Shown here: positions 1 through 7,672 of the stretch, piece by piece
Position numbering within the stretch: position 1 is the first letter of the stretch
How the letters are laid out: the number at the start of each line of letters is the position of its first letter
From: JAJPGZ01 sp038229295
GTDB lineage: Bacteria > Verrucomicrobiota > Verrucomicrobiia > Chthoniobacterales > UBA10450
Length of the DNA: 64,000 nucleotides
Direction: 5' to 3'
Assembly: GCA_038229295.1 (NCBI GenBank)
Contig: JBBROO010000012.1
Span: 5,282-69,281, forward strand
Translations under genes and position numbers: made by a program
Notes under the pieces: model-generated
The model's database searches: none
What the model saw: the letters and a program-made list of their open reading frames with translations, nothing else
What the model was told of the DNA's origin: nothing

Positions 1-1
1 T

Positions 2-484
2 TATTTCTACGGCATCCCGCACTTTTGCGTTTCCATCGCGCTGCGGTTGAAGGGCGAAATTATCGTCGGCGTTATTTACGATCCCATCCGCGATGAAATG
101 TGGCGCGGACAGAAAGGCGAAACGCCGACGTTGAACGGAAAACAATTTCGCGTGAGCGATCGCGCCGATCTGGCCGAAGCAGTCATCTCGGTTGGCCTAT
201 CGAAAACCGGCGTGACGATCGAAGCGGGCTTGCCGCTACTGCAGCAGATGATTCATCGTGCGCGGAAATGCCGTTTGTTAGGCAGCGCCGCGCTCGACAT
301 GGCCTACGTAGCGTGCGGGCGATTCGACGCTTACATCGAACAGGGGATTAGTTTGTGGGATGTCGCCGCCGGATGGATTTTAATTGAGACGGCCGGCGGC
401 AGCGTCGATATGCGTCCGCGGCAAGACATGAAAGATAAATACAGCATCATCGCGTCGAATGGCGTGATCGATTTGAAATTGTGA
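2..484 (+). CDS. Inositol monophosphatase family protein, 5' end outside window
   Basis: The reading frame is open from the first bases of the window, so the N-terminal part, including the first metal-binding motifs, is missing. What remains begins with a YFYGIPHFCVSIAL stretch typical of the segment just after the DGT-NF motif of the inositol monophosphatase/SuhB/CysQ superfamily. It carries the late metal-binding signature ISLWDVAAG, with W-D-x-A-A-G holding the third catalytic aspartate. The family removes phosphate from inositol phosphate or related sugar or nucleotide phosphates using Mg2+. The substrate cannot be told from this fragment. The stop codon overlaps the GTG start of ispF by four bases, so the two are probably co-transcribed. 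Confidence 0.85.
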   Translation, partial: YFYGIPHFCVSIALRLKGEIIVGVIYDPIRDEMWRGQKGETPTLNGKQFRVSDRADLAEAVISVGLSKTGVTIEAGLPLLQQMIHRARKCRLLGSAALDMAYVACGRFDAYIEQGISLWDVAAGWILIETAGGSVDMRPRQDMKDKYSIIASNGVIDLKL

Positions 485-960
485 CAACGCGCTGCGGCAT
501 CGGCTACGACGTTCATCGTCTCGCGCAAGATCGACAATTGATTCTCGGCGGCGTCGAGATCCCACACGCGCTCGGCCTCGAAGGACATTCCGACGCGGAT
601 GTTTTGTCTCACGCCATCGCGGACGCGCTACTCGGCGCGATTTGTGCCGGCGATATCGGCGAACATTTTCCGAACACCGATGAATCGATTCGCGGCATCA
701 GCAGCATCGAGATTTTGAAACGCGTTGCCGGAATTCTGGCCGCGAAGAAAGCGCGCGTGGTGAATGTCGACGCCACCATCATCGCCGAGGCGCCGAAGAT
801 CATGCCGCACGCGAACGCAATGCGGAAAAAGATTGCGGACGCGCTCGGCGTTTCGGAAGCGAGCGTCAGCATCAAGGCAACGACGAACGAGATGCTTGGA
901 GCGATCGGACGCGGTGAAGGAATTGCGGCAATGGCGGTGGCGACAGTAGAAATGAAATGA
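481..960 (+). CDS. ispF: 2-C-methyl-D-erythritol 2,4-cyclodiphosphate synthase
   Basis: IspF makes the cyclic diphosphate intermediate of the MEP isoprenoid pathway in the cytoplasm. The 159-residue length is normal. The N-terminal GIGYDVHRL motif supplies the Asp and His zinc ligands, and the GHSDADVLSHA motif the second active-site segment. DIGEHFPNTD and the C-terminal GRGEGIAAMA are also typical. The start is a GTG that overlaps the stop of the phosphatase gene (GTGA), which supports translational coupling. The residues AQDRQ just after the N-terminal motif are encoded by a copy of the dispersed AAGATCGACA word at 527. Another MEP gene, dxs, lies 9 kb downstream. Confidence 0.95.
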   Translation: MTTRCGIGYDVHRLAQDRQLILGGVEIPHALGLEGHSDADVLSHAIADALLGAICAGDIGEHFPNTDESIRGISSIEILKRVAGILAAKKARVVNVDATIIAEAPKIMPHANAMRKKIADALGVSEASVSIKATTNEMLGAIGRGEGIAAMAVATVEMK

Positions 961-991
961 CGCCGTCGTTTACAGCCGCGCGCATTCAACG

Positions 992-1095
992 GTCATGGTG
1001 AGCGGAGCGAACCATCTCTCAGCCGCGGCGAAGATTTTCCGGCGAGAGAAAGCGGGCAATTCTTTTGCGAGGTCCTTCGCTCCGCTCGGGATGAC
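992..1095. repeat. Imperfect intergenic inverted repeat (GTCAT...GAGCGGAGCGA type)
   Basis: The gap between ispF and cysS holds two 24-base arms, 992-1015 (gtcatggtgagcggagcgaa then ccat) and 1072-1095, that pair with a few mismatches around a loop of about 56 bases. Similar GTCAT-CCGAGCG-AGCGAGGGATCTC sequences are widespread between genes in many soil bacteria. A related element is at 3991-4070. It may act as a transcript hairpin or be a non-autonomous repeat; no protein is encoded. Confidence 0.6.
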
Positions 1096-1113
1096 AACGC
1101 TTTAGAAAAAGGA

Positions 1114-2538
1114 ATGCCAATCCGATTGTTCAACACCTACTCGCGGGAGCTGGAGGAATTCGCGCCGCGCGACCCGGCTTCGCGCAAGATCGACATGTAT
1201 ACGTGCGGGCCGACGGTGTACAGCCGCGCCCACATCGGAAATTTTCGCGCTTACATCTTCGAGGATTTGTTGCAACGCCACTTGGAAGCGCGCGGATACG
1301 AGGTGCATCGCGTCATGAATCTCACCGACGTGGATGACAAAACTATTCGCGGCGCGCGCGCGGCCGGAGTTCCGCTTTCGGAATTCACCGCGCAATTCAA
1401 AAAAGCGTTCTTCGAAGATTGCAAAACGTTGCGCATCAAATCGGCGAATGATTTTCCGGCAGCGACCGATCAACGGTACATCGACAAGATGATCTCGATG
1501 ATCGACGCGCTCGTTTCGCGCAGGCTCGCTTACCAAGCCGATGACAAATCGGTTTACTTTCGCATCAAGGATTTCCCCGATTACGGCAAGCTCGCGCACA
1601 TCGATCTGACGCAATTACAATCAACCGGCCGGGTGAAGAATGACGAGTACGAAAAGGAACACGTGGGCGACTTCGCGCTTTGGAAAGCGTGGGATGAAGA
1701 AGATGGCGAGGTCGGTTGGGAGAGTCCGTGGGGGCGTGGGCGGCCGGGCTGGCACATCGAGTGTAGCGCGATGGCGACGGCGTTGTTAGGCGACGAGATC
1801 GATATTCATTGCGGTGGCGTGGACAATATCTTCCCGCATCACGAAGCGGAGATCGCGCAAAGCGAAGGGGTGACTGGAAAGAAATTCGTGCGCTACTGGC
1901 TGCATTGCGAGCATCTGCTGGTGGAAGGACAGAAGATGTCGAAGTCGTTAGGGAATTTTTATACGCTCGGTGATGTGCTGGCGAAAGGATACAGTGGACG
2001 CGAGGTGCGATATGCGCTGCTGCGCGTTCGTTACAAGCTGCCGCTGAATTTCACCTGGGAAGGAATGACGGAGGCGAGGGAGTCGTTAGGGCGGATTGAT
2101 GATTGGCTGGAGCGACTGCGGGCAAAAGGAGCAGAAGAAAACGCTCAACGCTCAACGCTCAACGTTCAACGCTCAATGGAAGAACCGACGCAATTTGAGG
2201 ACGCGCTCGATGACAACCTCAATATATCCGGGGCGCTTGGTTTTTTGTTTGAGACCATTCGCGACACTAACCGCGCAATGGACGCCGGCGAACTGGACGC
2301 ACCGACTGCGAATGGTTGGCTTAATTGGTGGAATCGAATCAATCGCGTGCTCGATCTCGAGCGCGAATCCGATGCGTTGCCGACGGAGATCGCGCAGCTG
2401 GCGGAAGAACGCGAGCGGGCAAGGCTTGCAAAAGATTGGAATAAAAGTGATGAATTGCGCGACAAGCTCGGCGCGCTCGGCTGGGAAGTGCGGGACACGA
2501 AGGACGGAAAAAAATTGACGAAGCGCGCCGGTGCTTAG
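1114..2538 (+). CDS. cysS: Cysteinyl-tRNA synthetase
   Basis: CysS charges tRNA-Cys with cysteine. The class I signature HIGH appears as HIGN at about residue 35, and KMSKS at about residue 270 (GQKMSKSLGN). Zinc ligands are visible in YTCGPTVY, WHIECSAM and the HHEAE motif. The 474 residues fit the family. Between the stem-contact region and the C-terminal helical domain there is an extra stretch, QRSTLNVQRS, encoded by five tandem heptamers at 2140-2174; it looks like an in-frame micro-repeat insertion rather than family sequence. SRKIDMYT near the N-terminus contains a copy of the dispersed word (1186), and the stop codon TAG lies inside its T-variant (2537). Confidence 0.97.
   Translation: MPIRLFNTYSRELEEFAPRDPASRKIDMYTCGPTVYSRAHIGNFRAYIFEDLLQRHLEARGYEVHRVMNLTDVDDKTIRGARAAGVPLSEFTAQFKKAFFEDCKTLRIKSANDFPAATDQRYIDKMISMIDALVSRRLAYQADDKSVYFRIKDFPDYGKLAHIDLTQLQSTGRVKNDEYEKEHVGDFALWKAWDEEDGEVGWESPWGRGRPGWHIECSAMATALLGDEIDIHCGGVDNIFPHHEAEIAQSEGVTGKKFVRYWLHCEHLLVEGQKMSKSLGNFYTLGDVLAKGYSGREVRYALLRVRYKLPLNFTWEGMTEARESLGRIDDWLERLRAKGAEENAQRSTLNVQRSMEEPTQFEDALDDNLNISGALGFLFETIRDTNRAMDAGELDAPTANGWLNWWNRINRVLDLERESDALPTEIAQLAEERERARLAKDWNKSDELRDKLGALGWEVRDTKDGKKLTKRAGA
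2140..2174 (+). repeat. Heptamer tandem repeat AACGCTC x5 inside cysS
   Basis: Five consecutive seven-base units, AACGCTC with one AACGTTC variant, lie in frame in cysS. Because seven is not a multiple of three, the peptide cycles over 21 bases and gives NAQRSTLNVQRS. The insertion sits in a linker and should be tolerated. Heptamer arrays with other units recur at 11390-11417, 11763-11790 and 63260-63296. Confidence 0.8.
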
Positions 2539-2548
2539 ATCGACAATC

Positions 2549-3238
2549 ATGTTTGCGTCCGCTGATTTTCTAACGCTGGAACAGACGGCCCACTCGAAAT
2601 TGTTCGAGAACCAGAAATATGTTTGGGACGCGCTCAAACAGATCGCGAGCTATTTGCAATTTCGATTGAAGCCGGGAGTGCTGGGCGAATTGATCGGCAA
2701 ACCTTACATCAGCGGCCAGGTCTTTGTCGGCGCGGGCACGATTGTCGAACAAGGTGCGACGTTAAAGGGGCCGGCGTGGATCGGAGGAAATTGCCACATT
2801 CGCAGCGGCTGTTATGTGCGCGAGAACGTGATCATCGGCGATGATGTGGTGATGGGAAATTCGTGCGAGTTCAAGAATTCAATTGTCTTCAACGAAGCGC
2901 AGGTGCCGCACTTTAATTACGTGGGCGATTCCATTATCGGGTATCGCGCGCATCTCGGCGCGGGCGTGATTCTGTCCAACGTGAAGCTCGATCATAGCGA
3001 GATCGGCGTGGCCGCGCCTGACGGCGCCATCGCGACCGGCCTAACGAAGTTCGGCGCGATCGTCGGCGACCGCACTGAGATTGGATGCAACGCCGTCATC
3101 AATCCCGGTTCGGTGCTCGGGCGGGATTGCATCGTCTATCCGGGCGCGAATTTTCGCGGCGTGTTGCCGGACCGCAGCGTCGTAAAAGTGCGGCAGCAAC
3201 TGCAAGTGCTGGCGCGACGCGATCTGCGCCAGGATTGA
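2549..3238 (+). CDS. Left-handed beta-helix (hexapeptide) acyltransferase, GlmU C-domain-like
   Basis: The protein consists mainly of hexapeptide repeats forming a left-handed beta-helix, for example GAGTIVEQGATLKGPAWIGG, then VIIGDDVVMG, and a late NPGSVLGRDCIVYPGANFRGV. This resembles the acetyltransferase half of GlmU and related sugar-nucleotide acyltransferases, without a pyrophosphorylase domain. The acyl acceptor cannot be named. The ATG at 2549 (MFASADFL) is preferred over an upstream GTG at 2531 that overlaps the cysS stop and would make the first residues from the dispersed word. It is 229 residues and lies directly behind cysS. Confidence 0.75.
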   Translation: MFASADFLTLEQTAHSKLFENQKYVWDALKQIASYLQFRLKPGVLGELIGKPYISGQVFVGAGTIVEQGATLKGPAWIGGNCHIRSGCYVRENVIIGDDVVMGNSCEFKNSIVFNEAQVPHFNYVGDSIIGYRAHLGAGVILSNVKLDHSEIGVAAPDGAIATGLTKFGAIVGDRTEIGCNAVINPGSVLGRDCIVYPGANFRGVLPDRSVVKVRQQLQVLARRDLRQD

Positions 3239-3253
3239 GCGGCGGCCGCCGGT

Positions 3254-3889
3254 TCAATCCGTGTTCTTCGGCAGCGGCGGCTTCTTCTTTAGCCAGCCCA
3301 GATCGTAGAGACGCTGCCCAAACCACAATGGCGCTTCCGGCGTGAAAACATTTTTCGCCTTGTCGATCCAATCCTGCCCTTCAGATTTTTTATTGTGCGC
3401 GAAAGCCCAGGCCGCCTGCGCATAATAGTAGGAAGGCGTTTCGGTGGGAAAAGTGATGGCTTGAAACGCCTTTCGCGCGTTGGCCTCATCGTGTTCGCCC
3501 AAATAGGTCAGGAGCACGCCGAAGCGAACCCGCTCGCTCGACATGAGGATGTTCGTTTCCTTTTGTAAGCCTTGATAAATCGCGCGCGCATCCGCGAATT
3601 TTTTCTGGCGCAAAAGCAAATCGCCGACGTGGAGACGCGGCGCGAACACTTCCGGTCTCGCTTCGTGCGCGGCTTCGAAAGCTTTCCTGGCCTCATCAAA
3701 CTTCTGCTGCTCCATGTAAATACAGCCGCGCAAATCGAGCGAATTGGTGGATGGCGCGGAAGATTTGTCGAGGCGATCAAGCGCAGCCAGCGCGTTGTCG
3801 AATTTCTCCTGCTGATATTCGCGCGTGGCGATGGCGAGATCGCTCTCGACGGCGACGGCCGGACCGATCACGAGCAGGAGCACGAGCAC
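3254..3889 (-). CDS. Tetratricopeptide-repeat protein, probably exported
   Basis: The protein has helical TPR-like units: SDLAIATREYQQEKFDNALA, then a segment with FDEARKAFEAAHEARPEVFA, and KKFADARAIYQGLQKE. These mediate protein-protein contacts. A hydrophobic stretch LVLLLVIGPAVAVES at the start suggests a signal peptide cut after AVA. The open frame continues upstream through the whole tRNA-Ser gene and an inverted repeat, so those codons cannot be real. The first in-frame start after the tRNA is the GTG at 3889, which leaves no basic residue before the hydrophobic stretch, so the start is uncertain. It converges with the acyltransferase gene, with 15 bases between stops. Confidence 0.6.
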   Translation of the reverse strand: MLVLLLVIGPAVAVESDLAIATREYQQEKFDNALAALDRLDKSSAPSTNSLDLRGCIYMEQQKFDEARKAFEAAHEARPEVFAPRLHVGDLLLRQKKFADARAIYQGLQKETNILMSSERVRFGVLLTYLGEHDEANARKAFQAITFPTETPSYYYAQAAWAFAHNKKSEGQDWIDKAKNVFTPEAPLWFGQRLYDLGWLKKKPPLPKNTD

Positions 3890-3903
3890 GACAAGGGAGA
3901 AAC

Positions 3904-3987
3904 GGATGGGCGGGGATTCGAACCCCGGGTGCCGTGAGGCACACACGCTTTCCAGGCGTGCACAATAGACCGCTCTGTCACCCATCC
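3904..3987 (-). tRNA. tRNA-Ser (anticodon GGA)
   Basis: On the minus strand the sequence folds as a class II tRNA of 84 nt. The acceptor stem is GGATGGG/CCCATCC, and the anticodon loop CTGGAAA has anticodon GGA (complement of 3951-3953). A long variable arm pairs GTGCC with GGCAC, and the T arm is CGGGG-ttcgaat-CCCCG. The long variable arm and the anticodon identify serine. The 3' CCA is not encoded. The gene lies immediately upstream of the TPR protein on the same strand. Confidence 0.95.
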
Positions 3988-3990
3988 TTA

Positions 3991-4070
3991 TGTCATCCCG
4001 AGCGCAATCGAGGGATCTCTTCCTGATCTTCTTCTCGATGAGAGAGGTCTCGACTTCGCTCGACATGACA
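3991..4070. repeat. Intergenic inverted repeat (TGTCATCCCGAGCG type)
   Basis: Arms tgtcatcccgagcgcaatcg at 3991 and the complement of the segment ending at 4070 pair with a few mismatches, separated by about 20 bases. The family is the same as the element at 992-1095. It lies between tRNA-Ser and hemQ, immediately followed by a copy of the dispersed AAGATCGACA word at 4079. Confidence 0.6.
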
Positions 4071-4089
4071 AAGGGCGCAAGATCGACAA

Positions 4090-4905
4090 CTACAGTTGTA
4101 GTCGCCGGAACAATTCGTCGAGCGGAAGTTGAATGCCGATAAAAAATTCACCGAAGTCGGCGTACTCCGCGCTCACCGGATCGAAGCGCATTTGATAAAC
4201 GATCGCCTTAATCTGAAACGTATCGCGCGCGAAGAGCGTCACGCCCCACTCCGCATCGTCGAGTCCGGTGGAACCGGTGATGAGCTGCTTGATTTTGCCG
4301 GCGTATTGGCGGCCGACCGTCGCATGCCCCTTCATTAGCTGGCGCCGTTCTTCGTACGGGAGCGCGTACCAATTGCGCTGCTCACCGCGGCGTTTGCTCA
4401 TATTGTAGAAACAAACGATCGGCCAATCCGGCAGCGTCGGGTAAACGCGCTCGTGGCGATAATGTTTGATGCGCTCGCGGAAAGTCGTTAACGCTTCCTC
4501 CCGTTTCGCGGGATTGCTTTTCACGTCCGCCTCCAGCGACTCGGCATACTCTTCCTCCGTCGGGATGTATTCGCTCTCTTCCGTGAGCGAGAGATAACTG
4601 TAAACGGGCGACAAAACATCCGGGCCTAACGACAGCGAAAGTTGCTTGTCGATCTTGTTGGCCATTTGCAGATCGGGCGTGATCAACATGAAACCGAGAT
4701 CTGCTTTCGGCGTGACGATGCTGAGGGTGACAAGTTGCGTCGAATCCATCGCGCGAATTTCCTGCACGAGCGCAGTCAGATTCGTTTTGGCGGCGTTTTG
4801 TTCTTCGCGACTGAGCAATTGCCATTGACCCTGCTCGATGCGGTAAAACAGATGCAGGCAATGCCAGCCTTCTTCCGGAACCAGCACCGTGTTCTGGTCA
4901 GTCAT
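4090..4905 (-). CDS. hemQ: Coproheme decarboxylase / chlorite-dismutase family protein
   Basis: HemQ (ChdC) converts coproheme III to heme b in the coproporphyrin-dependent heme pathway. The 271 residues match the chlorite-dismutase-like fold: an N-terminal ferredoxin-like half (LHLFYRIEQGQW) and a C-terminal half with KGHATVGRQYAGKIKQLITG, whose His is the usual axial heme ligand. GLDDAEWGVTLFARD and KAIVYQMRFD are also typical of HemQ-type members. The start ATG (MTDQNTVL) is the only suitable one. No other heme genes are in view, so the HemQ assignment rests on family features only. Confidence 0.85.
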   Translation of the reverse strand: MTDQNTVLVPEEGWHCLHLFYRIEQGQWQLLSREEQNAAKTNLTALVQEIRAMDSTQLVTLSIVTPKADLGFMLITPDLQMANKIDKQLSLSLGPDVLSPVYSYLSLTEESEYIPTEEEYAESLEADVKSNPAKREEALTTFRERIKHYRHERVYPTLPDWPIVCFYNMSKRRGEQRNWYALPYEERRQLMKGHATVGRQYAGKIKQLITGSTGLDDAEWGVTLFARDTFQIKAIVYQMRFDPVSAEYADFGEFFIGIQLPLDELFRRLQL

Positions 4906-4962
4906 CGCGCTAGTCTCCGCCCGGGAATTTTTCGGTCAAGCCAGCGAATGACGATGTCGATC

Positions 4963-5745
4963 TTACGGCGTGGCGATTGCGACCTTCGGCAGATGCGGGA
5001 CGCAATATTCTTCGCCGTCGCGCGCGACGCGGAATTCGAGATTCGCATCGGTCAGTTCGGTGGCGCCGCAGGTTTTGCATTTGTGCAACGGCTCGGCCTC
5101 GCTGCGAGTTTCAACTTCGAAACGACGGCGTCGCGTCGTCACATCGCGCCGATGACGCGCGTCATGGATGATTTCCGGGCCAAAGAAGATCAGATAATTG
5201 CTCAACGCGGCGATGAGCGCGGCTCGATAAGAATTCGTGTTCGCCATGAAACCGATGACGAGAAATAAACCCCACGCCCAGGCCAGCCATTTGATCTTGG
5301 CCGGCAAAATAAAAAGAATGTAGATGACCTGGTCGGGATAAAAACGCGCGAACGCAAAAAAGAGCGACGAGATGAGCATTTCATTGGAAAAATTACTGCC
5401 GAAGAAAAACGCGGCCACGGTTGTGCCGATCATGCCGACGAAAAAATAAAGCGTCAGCCGAAATGCACCCCAGGCGCGTTCGAGTCCGTCGCCGATAAAC
5501 CAAAGAAACCAGAGCGCCATCAGGAGCCACAGCGGACTCAGCGTTTGCGGAACAAAAATATAGGTGAGCAGCCGCCAGACTTCGCCGCGGCGCACGCTTG
5601 CGGGATCGAGTGTGATCACGTTTAGGAAGTTCGGATTCAGATAAATCAATACGAACACGAGCGCGGTGAATCCGACGAGGACGCGCGCGAGTCCCGGGAC
5701 GGCGACAAAACCAATGCGGCGTTCGAGTTTGTCCAGCCATCTCAT
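4963..5745 (-). CDS. Rhomboid-like membrane protein lacking the protease residues, with C-terminal zinc-ribbon
   Basis: Six or so membrane segments begin with GLARVLVGFTALVFVLIYL and include WRLLTYIFVP and ALWFLWFIGDGLERAWGAFR, which resemble rhomboid/derlin proteins. The catalytic GxSG of active rhomboids is not recognisable: the corresponding area reads FFFGSNFSNEM. No catalytic His is apparent in the last helix (SYRAALIAALSNYLIFF). It is therefore probably a pseudoprotease that binds membrane proteins rather than cutting them. A cytoplasmic tail carries CKTCG and later YCVPH, a likely zinc site. It is 260 residues and is divergently arranged with gcvT. Confidence 0.7.
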   Translation of the reverse strand: MRWLDKLERRIGFVAVPGLARVLVGFTALVFVLIYLNPNFLNVITLDPASVRRGEVWRLLTYIFVPQTLSPLWLLMALWFLWFIGDGLERAWGAFRLTLYFFVGMIGTTVAAFFFGSNFSNEMLISSLFFAFARFYPDQVIYILFILPAKIKWLAWAWGLFLVIGFMANTNSYRAALIAALSNYLIFFGPEIIHDARHRRDVTTRRRRFEVETRSEAEPLHKCKTCGATELTDANLEFRVARDGEEYCVPHLPKVAIATP

Positions 5746-5808
5746 GTCGGCGTCACCGTAAAGAAATGGCGCGTTGCTTCAACTCCGCGCGGCGGGTAGT
5801 TTTTGCGC

Positions 5809-6897
5809 GTGAGCGAGCCCGCACCGAAAAAAACTCCGCTTTACGACGAGCACGTCCGGCGCGGCGCGAAAATTATTCCATTCGGCGGTTGGATGATGCC
5901 GGTGCAATACACCAGCATCGTCGAGGAACATCAGGCCGTGCGAAACAACGTGGGCAGGTTCGACATTTCGCACATGGGGCAATTCATCGTCAGCGGAAAC
6001 GGCGCGGGCGCCTGGCTGAACGCGATGTTGACTAACAACATCGAGAAGCTCGCGGTCGGTCAGGGGCAATACACTTTTTTGCTTAACGAACGCGGCGGCA
6101 TCATCGATGACTTGATCGCCTACCGAATCGGCGACCAAAAATTCCTGCTCGTCGTCAACGCATCGCGCGCGGAAGAAGATTTTGAATGGTTAGATCGACA
6201 TCGTGAGAATGAAGTGAATCTCGGAGACCGCAGCGCCTACTTCGGCGGGGTTGCCATCCAAGGCCCGCGCGTGACCGAACTCTTTGTCGATCTTCCGCCG
6301 CGAAATCACATTGTCGATGTTGAGCTGGCTGGAATGCCGGTGTCGATCGCGCGCACCGGTTACACGGGTGAAGACGGTGTCGAAGTTTTCTTTGGCGCCA
6401 ATGACGCGGCGAAGTTTTGGAATGCCGTCTTGGAAAACGGAGAGAAGTTGGGGATCAAACCGTGCGGTCTCGGCGCGCGCGACACGTTGCGACTAGAGAT
6501 GTGTTACCCGCTCAACGGCTCCGATCTTTCGCCGGAGCGCAACCCGATCGAAGCCGGTCTGGGATTCTTTGTCGATCTTACGAAACCAAAATTCACCGGG
6601 CGCGATGTTTTGTTGAAGGTGAAAGAGAACGGGCCGGCGCAAAAACTGGCGGCGTTCAAGATGGAAGGCAAAGGCCCGCCGCCGCGTCCGCATTATCCGG
6701 TGTTCGCGAATGGCGAGCGCATCGGTGAAGTGGCGAGCGGGACATTGTCGCCGAGCTTGAATTACGGAATTGGAATGGCTTACATCGACGCGCCGCTGGC
6801 GAAAATCGGATCGAAGATCGACATCGAGATTCGCGGAAATAAATTCCCGGCCATCATCGAAAAGAAACCGCTCTACAAAAAACAATCACCATCATGA
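5809..6897 (+). CDS. gcvT: Aminomethyltransferase, T-protein of glycine cleavage
   Basis: GcvT moves the aminomethyl carbon from the lipoylated H-protein to tetrahydrofolate, releasing ammonia. Family motifs are PFGGWMMPVQY near the start, RFDISHMGQF, and the folate-pocket region TGYTGEDGVEVFF with the following GARDTLRLEM. About 362 residues fit the family. The GTG at 5809 is preferred; a TTG at 5803 is also in frame. The stop overlaps the ATG of gcvH (ATGA), so the two are co-translated. SKIDIEI near the end is encoded by the dispersed word (6814), and EWLDRHREN by its T-variant (6191). Confidence 0.95.
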   Translation: MSEPAPKKTPLYDEHVRRGAKIIPFGGWMMPVQYTSIVEEHQAVRNNVGRFDISHMGQFIVSGNGAGAWLNAMLTNNIEKLAVGQGQYTFLLNERGGIIDDLIAYRIGDQKFLLVVNASRAEEDFEWLDRHRENEVNLGDRSAYFGGVAIQGPRVTELFVDLPPRNHIVDVELAGMPVSIARTGYTGEDGVEVFFGANDAAKFWNAVLENGEKLGIKPCGLGARDTLRLEMCYPLNGSDLSPERNPIEAGLGFFVDLTKPKFTGRDVLLKVKENGPAQKLAAFKMEGKGPPPRPHYPVFANGERIGEVASGTLSPSLNYGIGMAYIDAPLAKIGSKIDIEIRGNKFPAIIEKKPLYKKQSPS

Positions 6898-7271
6898 ACG
6901 TTCCCGACGATTTGCTTTACACCGAAAGTCACGAATGGATTAAGCGCGAAGGCGAAAACATCCGCGTCGGCATCACTGATCACGCGCAGGCCGAGTTGAC
7001 CGATGTCGTTTACGTCGAGTTGCCGAAGAAAGATCGACAAGTGAACGCGAAGGAAGCGATCGCGGTGGTGGAATCAGTCAAAGCGGCGAGCGACATCTAC
7101 GCGCCGGTGAAAGGCACGGTCGTCGATGCCAATGCCGAGTTGTCATCCAATCCCGCGCTCGTGAACACCGACCCATTCGGAAAAGGCTGGCTCTACGTTC
7201 TCAAGATCGACAACGCGGCTGATCTCAAGAATTTGAAAGACGCCGCGGGATACAAAAAGCAGATCAGCTAG
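6894..7271 (+). CDS. gcvH: Glycine cleavage system H-protein
   Basis: GcvH carries the lipoyl arm that shuttles the aminomethyl group between GcvP, GcvT and Lpd. The lipoylated lysine is in VESVKAASDIYAP at about residue 62, and the N-terminal YTESHEWI is diagnostic. It is 125 residues, normal for the family, and overlaps gcvT by four bases. Two copies of the dispersed word (7030, 7203) fall within this short gene, encoding KKDRQ and LKIDNA. The P-protein gene is not here but at 61921. Confidence 0.96.
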   Translation: MNVPDDLLYTESHEWIKREGENIRVGITDHAQAELTDVVYVELPKKDRQVNAKEAIAVVESVKAASDIYAPVKGTVVDANAELSSNPALVNTDPFGKGWLYVLKIDNAADLKNLKDAAGYKKQIS

Positions 7272-7279
7272 ATCAACAA

Positions 7280-7468
7280 TTGAATCGGTTAGGCACCGGC
7301 TTGCGCATTTTTGCGGGGATATTCGTCGTCGCCGCGTCGCCGTTGATGATCTATACGTTTATCGAACCATCCAACTGGTACTTCGTCAGTGCGCTTGCAG
7401 TATTGACCATGATCGCCGCTTATGTGGCCGTTACAGGCAAAGCGCCGTTTTTCAGTCAGCGATCATGA
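7280..7468 (+). CDS. Small two-helix membrane protein
   Basis: A 62-residue frame with a TTG start encodes two hydrophobic stretches, LRIFAGIFVVAASPLMIYTF and WYFVSALAVLTMIAAYVAV, joined by a short polar turn. This is a credible small inner-membrane protein placed eight bases after gcvH on the same strand. I do not recognise a family. The weak start codon and small size leave some doubt that it is translated. Confidence 0.45.
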   Translation: MNRLGTGLRIFAGIFVVAASPLMIYTFIEPSNWYFVSALAVLTMIAAYVAVTGKAPFFSQRS

Positions 7469-7499
7469 GACGCGATCGGAATCAAAAGTGTCTCAAGCT

Positions 7500-7630
7500 C
7501 AGTCTTTACCGAAGAGCAGTTGCTCGACGCCGCGGAGTACTTCGTCGATCTTGATGGGCGCGGCGAAGAAGCTGTAGCCAGACAAAATTCCGCCGGAGAC
7601 CATTTCGCTTTCCGGTTTCAGGCCAGCTGA
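7500..7630 (-). pseudogene. Decayed 3' fragment (copy A) of the receiver-domain gene at 8634-9017
   Basis: This stretch closely matches the last 130 or so bases of the receiver gene 1.1 kb away: agtctttaccgaagagcagt, then the shared gacgccgcgga and gaccatttcgctttc blocks. It is the shortest and least similar of the three copies and breaks off after the caggccagctgac segment. There is no start codon or independent frame. It lies between the small membrane protein and the HicB-like gene and is probably the oldest displaced gene end. Confidence 0.75.
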
Positions 7631-7672
7631 CAGCGCGGCTTGTGTTCTGCTTCTGTTTAAGGCAATACTGTC

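Noticed and set aside
4642..5268. A 208-codon plus-strand frame across the hemQ/rhomboid-like boundary
   Set aside because: It is antisense to two well-supported genes and has no family features.
5746..5808. A glycine riboswitch ahead of gcvT
   Set aside because: The gap to the divergent gene is about 60 bases, too short for the aptamer, and has no matching core.
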